Assembly: GCF_000429145.1 (NCBI RefSeq)
Contig: NZ_AUBH01000005.1
Location: 62,001 to 126,000 of the forward strand
Direction: 5' to 3'
DNA: 64,000 bases
DNA from: Aestuariibacter salexigens DSM 15300
GTDB taxonomy: Bacteria; Pseudomonadota; Gammaproteobacteria; Enterobacterales; Alteromonadaceae
The notes under the pieces were generated by a model. That model was not told the origin of the DNA, ran no database searches, and saw only the letters and a list, made by a program, of their open reading frames with translations. Below are positions 36,311-46,388 of the stretch, piece by piece (the stretch's first letter is position 1; the number at the start of each line of letters is the position of its first letter). The translations under genes were made by a program, and so were the position numbers.

Positions 36311-36706
36311 ATGAATGAATCAGAGTACGTCAGTGCGATACTAACCATTCGTGAACAGGTGGGATTTTTATGGAATTTTTACGTTACCGCCTGTGTGTTT
36401 CTGATTGGCTGGATCTTTTCTTCAAAAGTCATCTGGAATGAAACCAAGCGAAAAGCCGTCATAGGGCTTTTCGTGGCCTTCGCGTTGATGAATTTATCTG
36501 CAATTTACGATGAATACAGCCTGTTATCCGCCGCTACCGGACAATTAGCGCAAATGAGCAGTCCCCAGGACAGGTTTCTCAGCACGTTGGCAACTGATTC
36601 TGGTATGGGCGCGTTTCTCGCTTCCGTGCTTCACCTCGGAGCAGATGTCTTTATCATTTATCTGATTAATTTACGCTGTCGTTCTGAACAATCACACAGT
36701 GAATAG
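36311..36706 (+). CDS. Small membrane protein
   Basis: The 131-residue protein has about three membrane helices (FYVTACVFLIGWIFSS, AVIGLFVAFALMNLSAIY, and a C-terminal one near ASVLHLGADVFIIYLI). No family is recognised. Its 3' end overlaps the convergent UbiB-like gene by 15 bp. Confidence 0.65.
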   Translation: MNESEYVSAILTIREQVGFLWNFYVTACVFLIGWIFSSKVIWNETKRKAVIGLFVAFALMNLSAIYDEYSLLSAATGQLAQMSSPQDRFLSTLATDSGMGAFLASVLHLGADVFIIYLINLRCRSEQSHSE

Positions 36707-38014
36707 AAGCTGCTCGGCGATTTTTCGGACATTCAGATTAGCTTTTAGCTTGACCGCTAAAAGAAATAGGCCACCTATTTTTCGATGCAGAAATATGCAG
36801 TCAGCGGGTGGTGCCTCCCAGAAATCATGCTCAAAGGTAAGTTTTAACCCCTCTTCACGCATCCGGTCAGCCAGATCTGTTGAGCCAAAATCATATTTTG
36901 CATCCTGGTGCAATGATTCGCAGGCTTGGTAACAAAGCTGTGTAATGCAGTCCTGTATGTCAGCAGGCGTGCTCGTATCAAAGAAACCGATCTGCAGCGC
37001 CGCCTCCTTAATGCTCGGTAAATCCTTGTCTAATACGCCTAACACAAGCTGGCGATAGCCACTGACCATTTCTTCAGTTAAGGATCTGGCTGCGCCAAAA
37101 TCCAGCAGCACCACAGAATGAGTGTCTTCGTCGTACTGAAAATTAGCAAAGTTGGGGTCAGTCTGTACGAATTGATAGTCGAATACTTCTCTGAACAGCA
37201 ATTCAAACAGCACACTGATTACATGATTTCTGGTTGCCTCAGAGTCTTCTGCCAACGATTCAATCGGCACACCTTTCATGTACGTCATAGCAAGTACATT
37301 CTTGTCACATAGTGGCAGGTAAGGCGTGGGCAGTGTCAGATATTCTGTATCAGCAATGAATTCGGAGAAGGTTTGCAGGGCTTGGGCTTCTTGCTCATAG
37401 TCTGCCTCGCTGTGAAGCTGGGCTTTGGCTTCTTCAAGCAGTGGCCCATAGTCTATGCCTCTGGGTAACAGTCCGGATAACTTAAGTAACGTTGCGACAT
37501 TATCGACATCACTGTTAATACTCTTTCGAACGCCCGGATATTGTATTTTTATTGCCAGTTCAGTGCCGTCCATGGTGATGGCGCGATGCACCTGACCAAT
37601 AGAAGCTGCAGCAATCGGCGCAAAGCTGAAATAAAGGAGGTCATCCTGCCAGTTTTCACCGAAGGACTCGCATAGCACGTGGCGAAGCTGTTTTTCTGGC
37701 ATGGGGTCGGCATCGGCTCGAAGACGGCCCAAAATGTCGGTCAGAGCTTCAGGCAGCAAGTCGCCACCTTCCATGGATAATAGCTGACCGACCTTCATAG
37801 CAGCGCCTCGCAGATGCGCTAACTGGTCTGCAATACGCTTTGCGTTTGCCGGGGTGAGCAGTAAGTCTGATGCTTTGGGACGCTGACCTCTGGCTAGCTG
37901 ACTGGCACCCTCAAACAGCATATTGCCCGCCACCCGCGTGGCCATGCCTCCAAGCTTGGTGAGTCGGCTGAGACGTCCTGTGGGTACGCGTCGCTGACTG
38001 CGTTTGTCACTCAC
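36692..38014 (-). CDS. UbiB/ABC1 (AarF) family atypical kinase
   Basis: The 440-residue protein has the family KxGQ signature (GAAMKVGQLLSMEGGDLLP), an Ala-rich loop (FAPIAAASIGQVHRA), the VAIK-like Lys in TELAIKIQYPG, QTDPNFANFQY (catalytic-loop region) and VVLLDFGAARSL. COQ8/UbiB-like proteins act in quinone or lipid metabolism. It lacks the C-terminal membrane anchor of classical UbiB and is not in a ubi operon, so it is a paralogue. Confidence 0.9.
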   Translation of the reverse strand: MSDKRSQRRVPTGRLSRLTKLGGMATRVAGNMLFEGASQLARGQRPKASDLLLTPANAKRIADQLAHLRGAAMKVGQLLSMEGGDLLPEALTDILGRLRADADPMPEKQLRHVLCESFGENWQDDLLYFSFAPIAAASIGQVHRAITMDGTELAIKIQYPGVRKSINSDVDNVATLLKLSGLLPRGIDYGPLLEEAKAQLHSEADYEQEAQALQTFSEFIADTEYLTLPTPYLPLCDKNVLAMTYMKGVPIESLAEDSEATRNHVISVLFELLFREVFDYQFVQTDPNFANFQYDEDTHSVVLLDFGAARSLTEEMVSGYRQLVLGVLDKDLPSIKEAALQIGFFDTSTPADIQDCITQLCYQACESLHQDAKYDFGSTDLADRMREEGLKLTFEHDFWEAPPADCIFLHRKIGGLFLLAVKLKANLNVRKIAEQLLFTV

Positions 38015-38070
38015 ATCATACGCCCGTTTGTGATGGTGTGGTGTTTATACGCAGACACAACCGCTCAGGA

Positions 38071-38355
38071 TTAGACAACAAATAGCGGCGCCAGGATAAA
38101 CACAGTAATGCCTATCGCACTTCCTACCGCAAACCCTATTCCGCCGCTCTTTCCGAGATAGCGAAACAGGGTCCAGCAGAATAGTCCCATCCATAACATT
38201 ATGCTGTAGATAGAACTTAAAGGCGCCGCAGCGGAATGGGCAACATCGCTGGAGAACATACTGGCGATAACGACCAATGCCATGCAGCCTGTCAGCCAGA
38301 CCCATATCAGGCGTTTCGGTTTTTCATTTAGAGCGTCAGTCATGGGGGCAATCAA
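38071..38355 (-). CDS. Small three-helix membrane protein
   Basis: The frame encodes 94 residues (or 90 from the second Met, MTDALNEKPKRL). Hydrophobic segments are IWVWLTGCMALVVIASMF, SSIYSIMLWMGLFCWTLF and a Gly-rich C-terminal one. Neither start has a clear ribosome site. No family is recognised. The gene sits alone between the UbiB-like and peptidase genes. Confidence 0.55.
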   Translation of the reverse strand: MIAPMTDALNEKPKRLIWVWLTGCMALVVIASMFSSDVAHSAAAPLSSIYSIMLWMGLFCWTLFRYLGKSGGIGFAVGSAIGITVFILAPLFVV

Positions 38356-38418
38356 ATTGAGTCAAGGTGGCTTATGGGTAACATAAAACCACCTCAATTG
38401 AACAGTGAGACTTTAGCC

Positions 38419-38913
38419 TTAGAACGTCACAGTCTGGGCTGGCTGCTGGGCGCTAAACTGTCTGGTTTGCAGATCTCCTCTGCCTTCAACGTTGACGGTG
38501 TTAAGTTGGGCCGGCCATATTTCGGTCAATGCAGTAAAGGTAATGCGCATACTGTCAAGTGTTTCGGGTATCGCCGTCTCCTGATACACCCAGATATGCT
38601 TACCATCGATTTCTGAGCCCACTAGCCGTGGTTTGACTGCACTTCCGTCGAGCTGCAACGCGAAGGTGTCTTCTACGTAATGGGTAAACTGGCCAAGCGT
38701 GCTTTCATCGACAAGAAAGTCGGCCTCTTTACCAAATAGTACTTTAACCGCATGTTCAGCGTCATGCAGATTAAAACGGTGCATGATTTCAATATTACCG
38801 GTGCGCTGATTGAATAATACTTTGCTGATGGCTGCTTTTTGTTGATGGGCAAAGCTGGTGGCTGACATCACTATCAGCCCCAGTACAGCCATGATTTTTG
38901 CGACGCGTATCAT
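38419..38913 (-). CDS. Exported DUF6702-like protein
   Basis: The 164-residue protein has a signal peptide (MIRVAKIMAVLGLIVMSATSFA) before a beta-rich domain. FNQRTGNIEIMHRFNLHDAE, and a WPAQLNTVNVEG segment near the end, resemble DUF6702. It overlaps the peptidase stop by 4 bp, so the pair is translationally coupled. It probably assists or accompanies the exported peptidase; the role is inferred only from the operon. Confidence 0.8.
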   Translation of the reverse strand: MIRVAKIMAVLGLIVMSATSFAHQQKAAISKVLFNQRTGNIEIMHRFNLHDAEHAVKVLFGKEADFLVDESTLGQFTHYVEDTFALQLDGSAVKPRLVGSEIDGKHIWVYQETAIPETLDSMRITFTALTEIWPAQLNTVNVEGRGDLQTRQFSAQQPAQTVTF

Positions 38914-41327
38914 TCGTCTTTATCGTCCTTCAGCTCGGTTTTGATGTCCTGCATGATATCGCGATACACCTTGCCCGAACGTGGCTTGGACTTATAGGCC
39001 TCAATCCTCGAAGGAATGATACGGCGTGGGTAATGATTGTTTTCCACGTCAACGTCAGCGGTTTCCCAACGCGGGTCGACGACAACATCTGTCAGCACCT
39101 TGTCTTTTTCGGTGACGATGAGTTTGCTTACGGATTTAGGTGAACGTCGCCAAATCTCAGCAGGAATGCGCATCATCTCCTTGCTGCCGTCTGCAAAACT
39201 TAGTTCAAGAATGATTGGCATCACCAGTCCGCCAAGATTGGAAAACTGCAACACATAATAATTCTTGTCTTCACTAACCGCGCGGTCAAAAACCCGGCGT
39301 TCCCACGGCTCAAGACCATCCAAAAATGACTGATAGCTATTGCGTTCCTTATTGGTCACCGTGAAGCGGTCGTTTTCATCGTAAAAGTCAGTAATGTCGG
39401 GATTACGCTCAATCCACAGGCGTTTTCCTTCCTGTGCATTACGTTCAACCGTGAGTGACAGCGGCTTATCCAGTTCAACCTGTCTCTCGCGAGCAAAGTC
39501 AATATCTGGGTCTTCGGTATCCAGACGTAATTGATAGACTCTGTCTATTGAGATATCGACGTGATCGGTCGAGTAAAACCAGCCGCGCCAGAACCAGTCC
39601 AGGTCAACGCCGGATGCTTCTTCCATGGTGCGGAAAAAGTCTGCAGGTGTCGGGCGCTTGTACATCCAGCGCTGGGCAAATTCTTTAAACGCAAAGTCAA
39701 ACAGCTCGCGGCCCATGATGGTCTCACGCAGAATGTTCAGCGCTGCTGCGGGTTTGGTGTAAGCATTCGGGCCAAGGCGCAACACGGAGTCAGACTGCGT
39801 CATAATGGGTACCTGACGCTGTGATTTCATGTAATCCACGATGTCTCTCGGCTCTACGCCCCACGGAATGTCCGGATCCCACTCTCTGCCGGCAACGCCA
39901 TCCAGGAAGCTATTCAAACCCTCATCCATCCAGGTCCACTGGCGTTCATCGGAGTTGACGATCATTGGGAAATAAATATGGCCAATTTCGTGGATGACCA
40001 CGCCAATCAGAAAGCGCTTCTCGGCCTGAGAATAGGTGCGCGAACCGTCATCCTGCAATGTTGTGCGCGGGCCATTGAAGGTGATCATGGGATACTCCAT
40101 GCCGCCTACCGGACCATTTACCGATTGTGACGTAGGGTAAGGGTAATCGAACGAGAACCGCGAATAGACTTCCATAGTGTGGATGATGGACTCAGTTGAA
40201 TACTTCTTCCACAAGTCACCACCTTCTTTCGGGTAGAATGACATCGCCATGACCAGAGGTTGAACCTCACCACCCTGCTGATAGCCACGCGCGTCCCACA
40301 TAAACTTGCGTGATGACGCCCAGGCAAAATCACGCACGTTGTCTGCGGCAAAGTGCCAGGTTTTCGTGTCACTGGTGCCTTCTTTTTCGTTTTCCAGTGC
40401 TTCTTCTTCTGTAACGATAAACACTGGACGCTCGGCCGTCTCAGCCTGCTTGAGTCGTTTACGCTGCTCGGCGGTTAACACGTCATCCGGGTTTTGCAAC
40501 ACACCAGTTGATGACACAATGTGGTCAGCAGGAACAGTGATCGACACATCATAATCACCAAATTCGAGAGTAAATTCACCTCGTCCCAGGAATTCTTTAT
40601 TGGTCCAGGCTTCATAATCCGTGTAGGCAACCAGGCGCGGGAACCACTGTGCCAACAGGAATATATCATTGCCTCCTTCTCTGGCATCATCGGGGAAATG
40701 CTCATACCCTGAACGCGCGGATACGGCATCTTCTTCTACGATATTAAAGGCAAAATCGAGTTCAAAAGTGACTGACTCGCCTGACGCAAGGGGCTGTGGA
40801 AGATCTACGCGCATCAGGGTACCCACCACGGTAAAGGCCAACGCTGTACCGTCTTCCAGAGTGATGTTCGATAGCTGATAACCGAGTTCATTGTCGCTCA
40901 TAAATTGCTGACGTCTGAGCGTACGAAGGCCGATTTGAGCAGGCTTTTCGGGGTCGTTCTCCAACCCGCCAAAGGTAGTGGTCAACTCGGCCATCGAATC
41001 ATTCTTGAAAATATTCTGATCGAGTTGCACCCACAAATACTTCAATGTATCGGGGCTATTGTTGTAATACGTGATTTTTTGTTCCGCTTCGAGTCGACGT
41101 TGCGCCTCAAGCAAATTCACATCAATATCGTAGTCGACCTTTTGCTGCCAATACTGGTGGCCGGGTTCTCCGGCAGCATTACGATACACGTTGGGAGTAG
41201 GAAGCACTTCGTCAAGCTGGCGGAACTTGTCTTCAAAGTCGCCTTTGGTTTGTTTTATTGTGGCGTGCGTAGAAAATGACAATACGACACCGGCGACCAG
41301 AGTCGCTACAGACAGGTGTTTTTTCAT
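38910..41327 (-). CDS. Exported M1-family (aminopeptidase N-like) metallopeptidase
   Basis: The 805-residue protein has a signal peptide (MKKHLSVATLVAGVVLSFSTHA). The M1 catalytic set is present: GPVGGMEYPM (GxMEN-like substrate loop), VVIHEIGHIYFPMI (HExxH zinc site) and the third ligand Glu in WTWMDEGLNSFLDG 18-19 residues later. An N-terminal beta domain and a C-terminal beta region flank it. The likely role is peptide degradation in the periplasm. It is first in the operon with the DUF6702-like gene. Confidence 0.93.
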   Translation of the reverse strand: MKKHLSVATLVAGVVLSFSTHATIKQTKGDFEDKFRQLDEVLPTPNVYRNAAGEPGHQYWQQKVDYDIDVNLLEAQRRLEAEQKITYYNNSPDTLKYLWVQLDQNIFKNDSMAELTTTFGGLENDPEKPAQIGLRTLRRQQFMSDNELGYQLSNITLEDGTALAFTVVGTLMRVDLPQPLASGESVTFELDFAFNIVEEDAVSARSGYEHFPDDAREGGNDIFLLAQWFPRLVAYTDYEAWTNKEFLGRGEFTLEFGDYDVSITVPADHIVSSTGVLQNPDDVLTAEQRKRLKQAETAERPVFIVTEEEALENEKEGTSDTKTWHFAADNVRDFAWASSRKFMWDARGYQQGGEVQPLVMAMSFYPKEGGDLWKKYSTESIIHTMEVYSRFSFDYPYPTSQSVNGPVGGMEYPMITFNGPRTTLQDDGSRTYSQAEKRFLIGVVIHEIGHIYFPMIVNSDERQWTWMDEGLNSFLDGVAGREWDPDIPWGVEPRDIVDYMKSQRQVPIMTQSDSVLRLGPNAYTKPAAALNILRETIMGRELFDFAFKEFAQRWMYKRPTPADFFRTMEEASGVDLDWFWRGWFYSTDHVDISIDRVYQLRLDTEDPDIDFARERQVELDKPLSLTVERNAQEGKRLWIERNPDITDFYDENDRFTVTNKERNSYQSFLDGLEPWERRVFDRAVSEDKNYYVLQFSNLGGLVMPIILELSFADGSKEMMRIPAEIWRRSPKSVSKLIVTEKDKVLTDVVVDPRWETADVDVENNHYPRRIIPSRIEAYKSKPRSGKVYRDIMQDIKTELKDDKDE

Positions 41328-41510
41328 GATGGGTCCCGACTTCTGTTATGGGGGATATGACGTATAGGGTGTATGCAGTCTACCCGAAGTTCGATCATAT
41401 TAGTAATTCTGCAACTGTCGCTTATCGCACATTTCACGTCATTGGACGCTTGTTAATCCTGCTGGTTTTCGTACTCTAGGATTACCAATAAAAAGGGAAT
41501 GCGCTTACGC

Positions 41511-42608
41511 ATGTCATCATTTACCTGGCACCGTGCCGTTATCAAGATTGGCAGTGCGCTCATCGCACCAAATGGGCATGCCTGTACAGCTCAATATTTA
41601 CAACACATTGCTCGCTTCATCACCGCCAGCCGTGAAAAGGGCAAAGAGGTGATTGTGGTCTCATCCGGTAGCGTCGCCGCAGGTCGTGATTCGATAAAAG
41701 TGCGACACCAGCCCTCTATCGCTGAAAAGCAAGCCATGGCATCAATAGGACAAACCCGCATGATGGCTAACTGGGCAGGTTTGTTTTCGTTCCCTTGCGC
41801 CCAGGTGCTCCTGACCTATGACGACCTACATAACCGCACACGTTACGTCAATATCAGTAATACGCTGAGAGAATTGCTGACGAATCATGCTCTGCCGATA
41901 GTAAATGAAAATGACACGGTGGCGGTCAATGAGCTGAAAGTGGGAGATAACGACAACTTAGCTGCTTACACTGCGCTTGTTGCTCAGGCTGATACGCTGA
42001 TTATTTGTAGCGATATTAACGGGTTATACGATGCAGATCCCAGAAAGCAACCTGATGCCAAGCTGATCCCAGAAGTAGAGCAGATTGACGAAGATACCTT
42101 CAAGCTGGCCGGTGGCGCGGGCTCAAGTGTCGGTACCGGTGGTATGCTGACCAAGCTGCAGGCTGCACATAAATGTATGCAAAGCGGTATTCAAACCTTG
42201 ATCGTAAATGGCAGAGACGCGCAGGTATTCGACTATTTATCTCAAGGCCAGGTGCCAGGGACGTTGTTTAAGGCTGAAAAAAGTGTGGGGAACGCGAGAG
42301 CTAAATGGCTTAAGCACACCCTCAAATCACGGGGTGTGATTGAAATTGATAAAGGTGCAATGAACGCTTTGTTAGAGCGAGGAGCGTCTCTTCTTCCCTC
42401 TGGTGTGTTGGAAGTAAGTGGTCACTTTAAAGCTGGTGATGCAGTTGAAATTCACTTCCAGAATGCGGCCATTGCCAAAGGTCTGGCGCAGTACAATGAT
42501 GCTGAACTGAGTCAGATAAAAGGCTCAAATAGCCGTCATATTAGTAACATGCTGGGTTATAGTGTGGGTGAAGCCATCGTGCACCGTGATGATATGGTGT
42601 TACTGTAA
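41511..42608 (+). CDS. proB: Glutamate 5-kinase
   Basis: ATG 41511 (MSSFTWHRAVIKIGSALIA) is preferred because AAGGGA lies about 10 bp upstream; the ATG at 41499 sits too close to it. Motifs are VVSSGSVAAGRDSIK, PIVNENDTVAVNELKVGDND and GTGGMLTKLQAAH. A C-terminal PUA domain (GVIEIDKGAMNALLERGASL) completes the E. coli-type enzyme. It phosphorylates glutamate in the first step of proline synthesis. proA follows after 18 bp. Confidence 0.95.
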   Translation: MSSFTWHRAVIKIGSALIAPNGHACTAQYLQHIARFITASREKGKEVIVVSSGSVAAGRDSIKVRHQPSIAEKQAMASIGQTRMMANWAGLFSFPCAQVLLTYDDLHNRTRYVNISNTLRELLTNHALPIVNENDTVAVNELKVGDNDNLAAYTALVAQADTLIICSDINGLYDADPRKQPDAKLIPEVEQIDEDTFKLAGGAGSSVGTGGMLTKLQAAHKCMQSGIQTLIVNGRDAQVFDYLSQGQVPGTLFKAEKSVGNARAKWLKHTLKSRGVIEIDKGAMNALLERGASLLPSGVLEVSGHFKAGDAVEIHFQNAAIAKGLAQYNDAELSQIKGSNSRHISNMLGYSVGEAIVHRDDMVLL

Positions 42609-42626
42609 AAATAATCGGGTTCAATC

Positions 42627-43877
42627 ATGACGTTTTCTATCTCCGATGCCGCACGCTCTGCGAGACAGGCATCACGCACTATTGCCAGAATGAACGGACA
42701 GCAAAAAGACAAGCTGTTAAACAACATAGCGGATAATCTTGATGCTTGTTATCAGGATGTTATAGCCGCCAATCGCAAAGATTTAGATGCAGGCCAGCAT
42801 AACGGCTTGAGCGACGCCATGCTGGATCGTCTGGCACTGGACGAAACGCGGATTAACGCGATTGCTGATGCGGTAAGAGCAATCGCTGCTCAGCCCGATC
42901 CTGTCGGAACCGTTTCCTCTTTGCAGCCAATGGCAAGTGGTATTCGAGTGGGGAAAATGCGCATCCCGCTGGGCGTCATTGCCATGATCTACGAATCACG
43001 GCCCAATGTGACGATTGATGCCGCTGCGCTGTGTCTGAAAGCCGGTAATGCCGTTATTCTGAGAGGCGGGAAAGAAGCCCTGCATTCAAATCTGGCGCTG
43101 GCAACCTGTATCCACGATGCAATGGATAATGCAGGCGTTAACCCTGCTGCGGTGACCGTGGTGCCTAATCCGGACCGCGCGGTGATGAATGAACTGATGA
43201 CCTTAAGTGACGACATCGATTTGATCATACCCCGGGGCGGCGAAGGGCTGATCCGCTTTGTCACTGAGCATAGCCGTATTCCCGTCATTCAGCATTTTAA
43301 AGGCGTATGTCATCTATACGTGGATGGCATGGGAGACATCGCCAAGGGATTACGCATTCTGGAGAACGGTAAAACGCAGCGCACCGGCGTGTGCAATGCA
43401 CTGGAAACACTACTGGTTGACGCGAAAATCGCCGACGAGTTTTTGCCTCAAGCCTCGGCAATGCTTGCATCTCACCATGTGAAGGTGCACGCCTGCGACA
43501 ACAGCCTGAAGTATTTTGACAATGCAACGCGTGCCGATGAGCAGGACTGGCATGCTGAATATCTGGCATTAGAAATCGCTGTGCGTGTTGTCAATGGTCT
43601 GGATGCTGCTATCGAGCATATCGATAAATATGGCTCAGGCCATACCGAAGTTATCGTCACGCAGGACGTCAGTCGCGCGCAGCAGTTTACTCAACAGATA
43701 GACTCTGCAGTGGTCATGGTCAATGCGTCTTCACGTTTTTCCGATGGCGGAGAACTGGGCTTGGGCGCAGAGATTGGCATTTCGACCTCTAAGCTGCATG
43801 CTTATGGGCCAATGGGCGCTGATTCACTGACGACTGAAAAATTTATCGTATTGGGAGATGGAGAGATTAGACAATGA
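42627..43877 (+). CDS. proA: Gamma-glutamyl phosphate reductase
   Basis: The 416-residue protein is of normal family length. VGKMRIPLGVIAMIYESRPN, AVILRGGKEALHSN and NGKTQRTGVCNALETLLV (catalytic Cys) identify it, as does GLGAEIGISTSKLHAYGPMG. It reduces gamma-glutamyl phosphate to the semialdehyde. Its stop overlaps the start of a small membrane protein gene by 4 bp, extending the pro operon. Confidence 0.96.
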   Translation: MTFSISDAARSARQASRTIARMNGQQKDKLLNNIADNLDACYQDVIAANRKDLDAGQHNGLSDAMLDRLALDETRINAIADAVRAIAAQPDPVGTVSSLQPMASGIRVGKMRIPLGVIAMIYESRPNVTIDAAALCLKAGNAVILRGGKEALHSNLALATCIHDAMDNAGVNPAAVTVVPNPDRAVMNELMTLSDDIDLIIPRGGEGLIRFVTEHSRIPVIQHFKGVCHLYVDGMGDIAKGLRILENGKTQRTGVCNALETLLVDAKIADEFLPQASAMLASHHVKVHACDNSLKYFDNATRADEQDWHAEYLALEIAVRVVNGLDAAIEHIDKYGSGHTEVIVTQDVSRAQQFTQQIDSAVVMVNASSRFSDGGELGLGAEIGISTSKLHAYGPMGADSLTTEKFIVLGDGEIRQ

Positions 43878-44173
43878 CAGAAGCGACACATAAACCGTCC
43901 ATGCTTAAGCATCCTGCTGCCAGGGTGCTGGTAGTGATAGGTCTTCTCGCCACATTTAGCGGCTGTTTCTATCTTACCGGTTGGGCCTGGTTAGTATCGT
44001 TACTGCTGATGCTGGTATTTTTAGTGATGTTTTTCCTATCGCCCATTATTGCGCCTAGTCCAGATAAGGCGCGCGAGGTCGGTCAGCGCCCAATCACCTG
44101 GTATCGTTCACCGTTTCCTTATTTCATTTTGCTGGTATTAGGCATTGTGATTGCGACCTTTGTTACGCAATGA
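43874..44173 (+). CDS. Small membrane protein in the pro operon
   Basis: The 99-residue protein has three hydrophobic segments (VLVVIGLLATFSGCFYLTG, LVSLLLMLVFLVMFFL, YFILLVLGIVIATFV). It starts in an ATGA overlap with proA and ends in an ATGA overlap with the dehydrogenase gene. Translation is thus coupled on both sides. No function is recognised. Confidence 0.7.
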   Translation: MTEATHKPSMLKHPAARVLVVIGLLATFSGCFYLTGWAWLVSLLLMLVFLVMFFLSPIIAPSPDKAREVGQRPITWYRSPFPYFILLVLGIVIATFVTQ

Positions 44174-45114
44174 AAGCCGCGATCCTCGATCTGGACACGC
44201 TGCATCCGGATGACCTGGACTTATCGGCTATGCATACATTGCCGGTAACCTGGCAATGCTTCGACGCCACATCACCTGAGCAAACCATGCAACGCCTGAA
44301 AGATGTGGACGTTGTGTTGAGCAACAAGGTAAGGATAGACAGACAGCATTTTGAACAGCATCCCCGGCTTCGCTATGTGGGTGTGCTGGCCACCGGTACT
44401 AACAATATTGACCTTCAGGCCGCGCGGGATCATGGGGTGGTGGTCAACAATGTCAACGCCTACGGCACACCCAGTGTGGTGCAGCATACGTTAATGTTGA
44501 TGCTGCTGCTGGCCGGCAATTACAAAGCCTATCAACAGGATATTGCCGAGGGTGGCTGGTCTGCTTCGTCATCTTTTTGCCTGATGCAGCATCCTATGAC
44601 TGAGCTTGCCGGCAAGCATTTGGTGATCTTAGGGTATGGAGAATTGGGTCAGGGCGTTGCCAGTGCGGCCAAGGCTTTGGGCATGAAGGTCACTGTGGCA
44701 GCCAGTTTACGCGATGACGCCGACGATGACAGACTGCCGCTCGATGTTCTGTTGCCAGAGGCTGACTTCGTCAGCGTGCACTGCTTGTTGTCGGAAAAAA
44801 CCGAGCGGTTATTTAACGCCGAGCGTTTTTCGTTGATGAAAACAGGGTGTTTTTTTATCAACACTGCGCGCGGCGGTTTGGTCGATGAGTCGGCGCTGCT
44901 GGAAGCCCTGCAATGCGGCCATTTGGGAGGTGCTGGACTTGATGTATTGAGTGAAGAGCCGCCACCAGAGGGTCATCCTCTGCTGTCAGCAAGTTTACCA
45001 AATCTGATCATTACGCCACATAACGCATGGGCAACAAAACAAGCCAGACAGCGCCTGTTTGACCAGGCGCTGGCTAAGCTGCGAGATCATCTGCCTACTT
45101 TGAAGTCCATTTGA
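44170..45114 (+). CDS. D-isomer 2-hydroxyacid dehydrogenase
   Basis: The 314-residue protein has the NAD-binding motif HLVILGYGELGQGVASAAKA. The catalytic residues are in LRYVGVLATGTNNIDL, FFINTARGGLVDESALLEAL (Arg), LSEEPPPEGHPLL (Glu) and ITPHNAWATKQAR (His). It resembles glycerate/hydroxypyruvate dehydrogenases (HprA). It is the last gene of the pro operon. It overlaps the convergent TonB-like gene by 28 bp, which is unusually long. Confidence 0.9.
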   Translation: MKAAILDLDTLHPDDLDLSAMHTLPVTWQCFDATSPEQTMQRLKDVDVVLSNKVRIDRQHFEQHPRLRYVGVLATGTNNIDLQAARDHGVVVNNVNAYGTPSVVQHTLMLMLLLAGNYKAYQQDIAEGGWSASSSFCLMQHPMTELAGKHLVILGYGELGQGVASAAKALGMKVTVAASLRDDADDDRLPLDVLLPEADFVSVHCLLSEKTERLFNAERFSLMKTGCFFINTARGGLVDESALLEALQCGHLGGAGLDVLSEEPPPEGHPLLSASLPNLIITPHNAWATKQARQRLFDQALAKLRDHLPTLKSI

Positions 45115-46190
45115 ACGCTGATATTTTCAGCTTTCACGGGTTCTCCATCTACAAATTTTGGTGCATAGCGCCAGCTGGCTAAGGCTTCTTTAGATACCTT
45201 TGCAAAGCTGTCGCTGCCCTTAACATCCAGCACCTTTATGTTGTCGACAAACCCCCCTGGAGTAATATCAAAAGACAGGCGGGCCCATCCTTCTCGCCCC
45301 ATTCTCGCTGCACTTATCGGAAAGTCAGGCGGCTTGCGATATAGAGGCGTTGGCTCAATGTCATCACTCCACGGTGTCATTTCGCCAATGGCAAGACAAT
45401 GTTCAGTCGCTTTATCAGATTGCCCCTTATTTTCATATAAGTATACCAATCGAGCATGGGCGCCTAATTCGTATGGGTGACTAAAATCTGTTGCAGGACC
45501 GACAATGCTGACCAAACGCTCGTAAATCTCTATCGCGTTATCATACTGCTTTTGTGCCTCATATAACTTGGCCAGATAAAAATGGATGCTAAGCGTGCGG
45601 AGATCCTGTTCACCAAGTTTAGATAGCAAACTTTCGTATGCTCGTTTGGTGACATCAATATTCCTTTCAAGCTTTAAAAATCCTGCGCGGCTATCTTGAA
45701 GGGTTTTTACGAACTGATACAACAGCCGGCTTTCTAACTGCGGACTTTCGTCAATAAGATCCTCTGCCAATGCCAGCGTCTGTCGTGCCCGGGTCATTTG
45801 CTTACGACGAAAACCATCGCCGTTGCTAGACATTAAATAACTGCTGACAAGCAAACGCTGTAGGCTGAACTCATAATATTCTATGCTCTCTTCACCAACC
45901 TTATCAGCATACGACTCCGCTATGGCTTCGTATTGTGAGTAGGCGTCTGCATGTTTTTTAATCTGCGCCAGATTATTCCCCAAACTATATTGCAGATTAA
46001 GTGTATTGATATGATTTTCACCAAACTTGCTCTTGGCTTCGGTTATCGCCGTTTTCAACAATGGAATGGCTTGTTCGTATTGTTCCTGTTCGTAGGCTTG
46101 TTGGTAAGCGGAATATGCGTCGCTGAAGGCGTCAGCTAATGTGGGCGTGGCACTGCATAGCAGCACCAGCAATATGGCTATTTTTTGCAT
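45087..46190 (-). CDS. TPR protein with TonB C-terminal domain
   Basis: The 367-residue protein has a signal peptide (MQKIAILLVLLCSATPTLA). Several tetratricopeptide-type helices follow (QEQYEQAIPLLKTAITEAK, YDNAIEIYERLVSI). A TonB C-terminal domain ends it (GREGWARLSFDITPGGFVDN, then EALASWRYAP). It lacks the N-terminal membrane anchor and Pro-rich spacer of true TonB, so energy transduction is doubtful. It more likely acts as a periplasmic adaptor. Confidence 0.85.
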   Translation of the reverse strand: MQKIAILLVLLCSATPTLADAFSDAYSAYQQAYEQEQYEQAIPLLKTAITEAKSKFGENHINTLNLQYSLGNNLAQIKKHADAYSQYEAIAESYADKVGEESIEYYEFSLQRLLVSSYLMSSNGDGFRRKQMTRARQTLALAEDLIDESPQLESRLLYQFVKTLQDSRAGFLKLERNIDVTKRAYESLLSKLGEQDLRTLSIHFYLAKLYEAQKQYDNAIEIYERLVSIVGPATDFSHPYELGAHARLVYLYENKGQSDKATEHCLAIGEMTPWSDDIEPTPLYRKPPDFPISAARMGREGWARLSFDITPGGFVDNIKVLDVKGSDSFAKVSKEALASWRYAPKFVDGEPVKAENISVQMDFKVGR

Positions 46191-46388
46191 CTTGTTTCCT
46201 TGTGCATCTTACTTCACTACAGCTGTGTTGCATTGGCACGTTGCAACATCATCTCGTGATATTTTTTCATGAGACTCGAAAAGACTCTTGAGAATACTAT
46301 AAAGTGCTCAAACGTTAGGGGTCAACGAGAACTGATGATACAGTACACCGCCTTTCATCTCTGTCACAGTCGCAGGTTTTATTGATTC

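Noticed and set aside
45087-46190. True TonB energy transducer
   Set aside because: A TonB C-terminal domain is present, but there is no membrane anchor or Pro-rich spacer, and no exbBD nearby.
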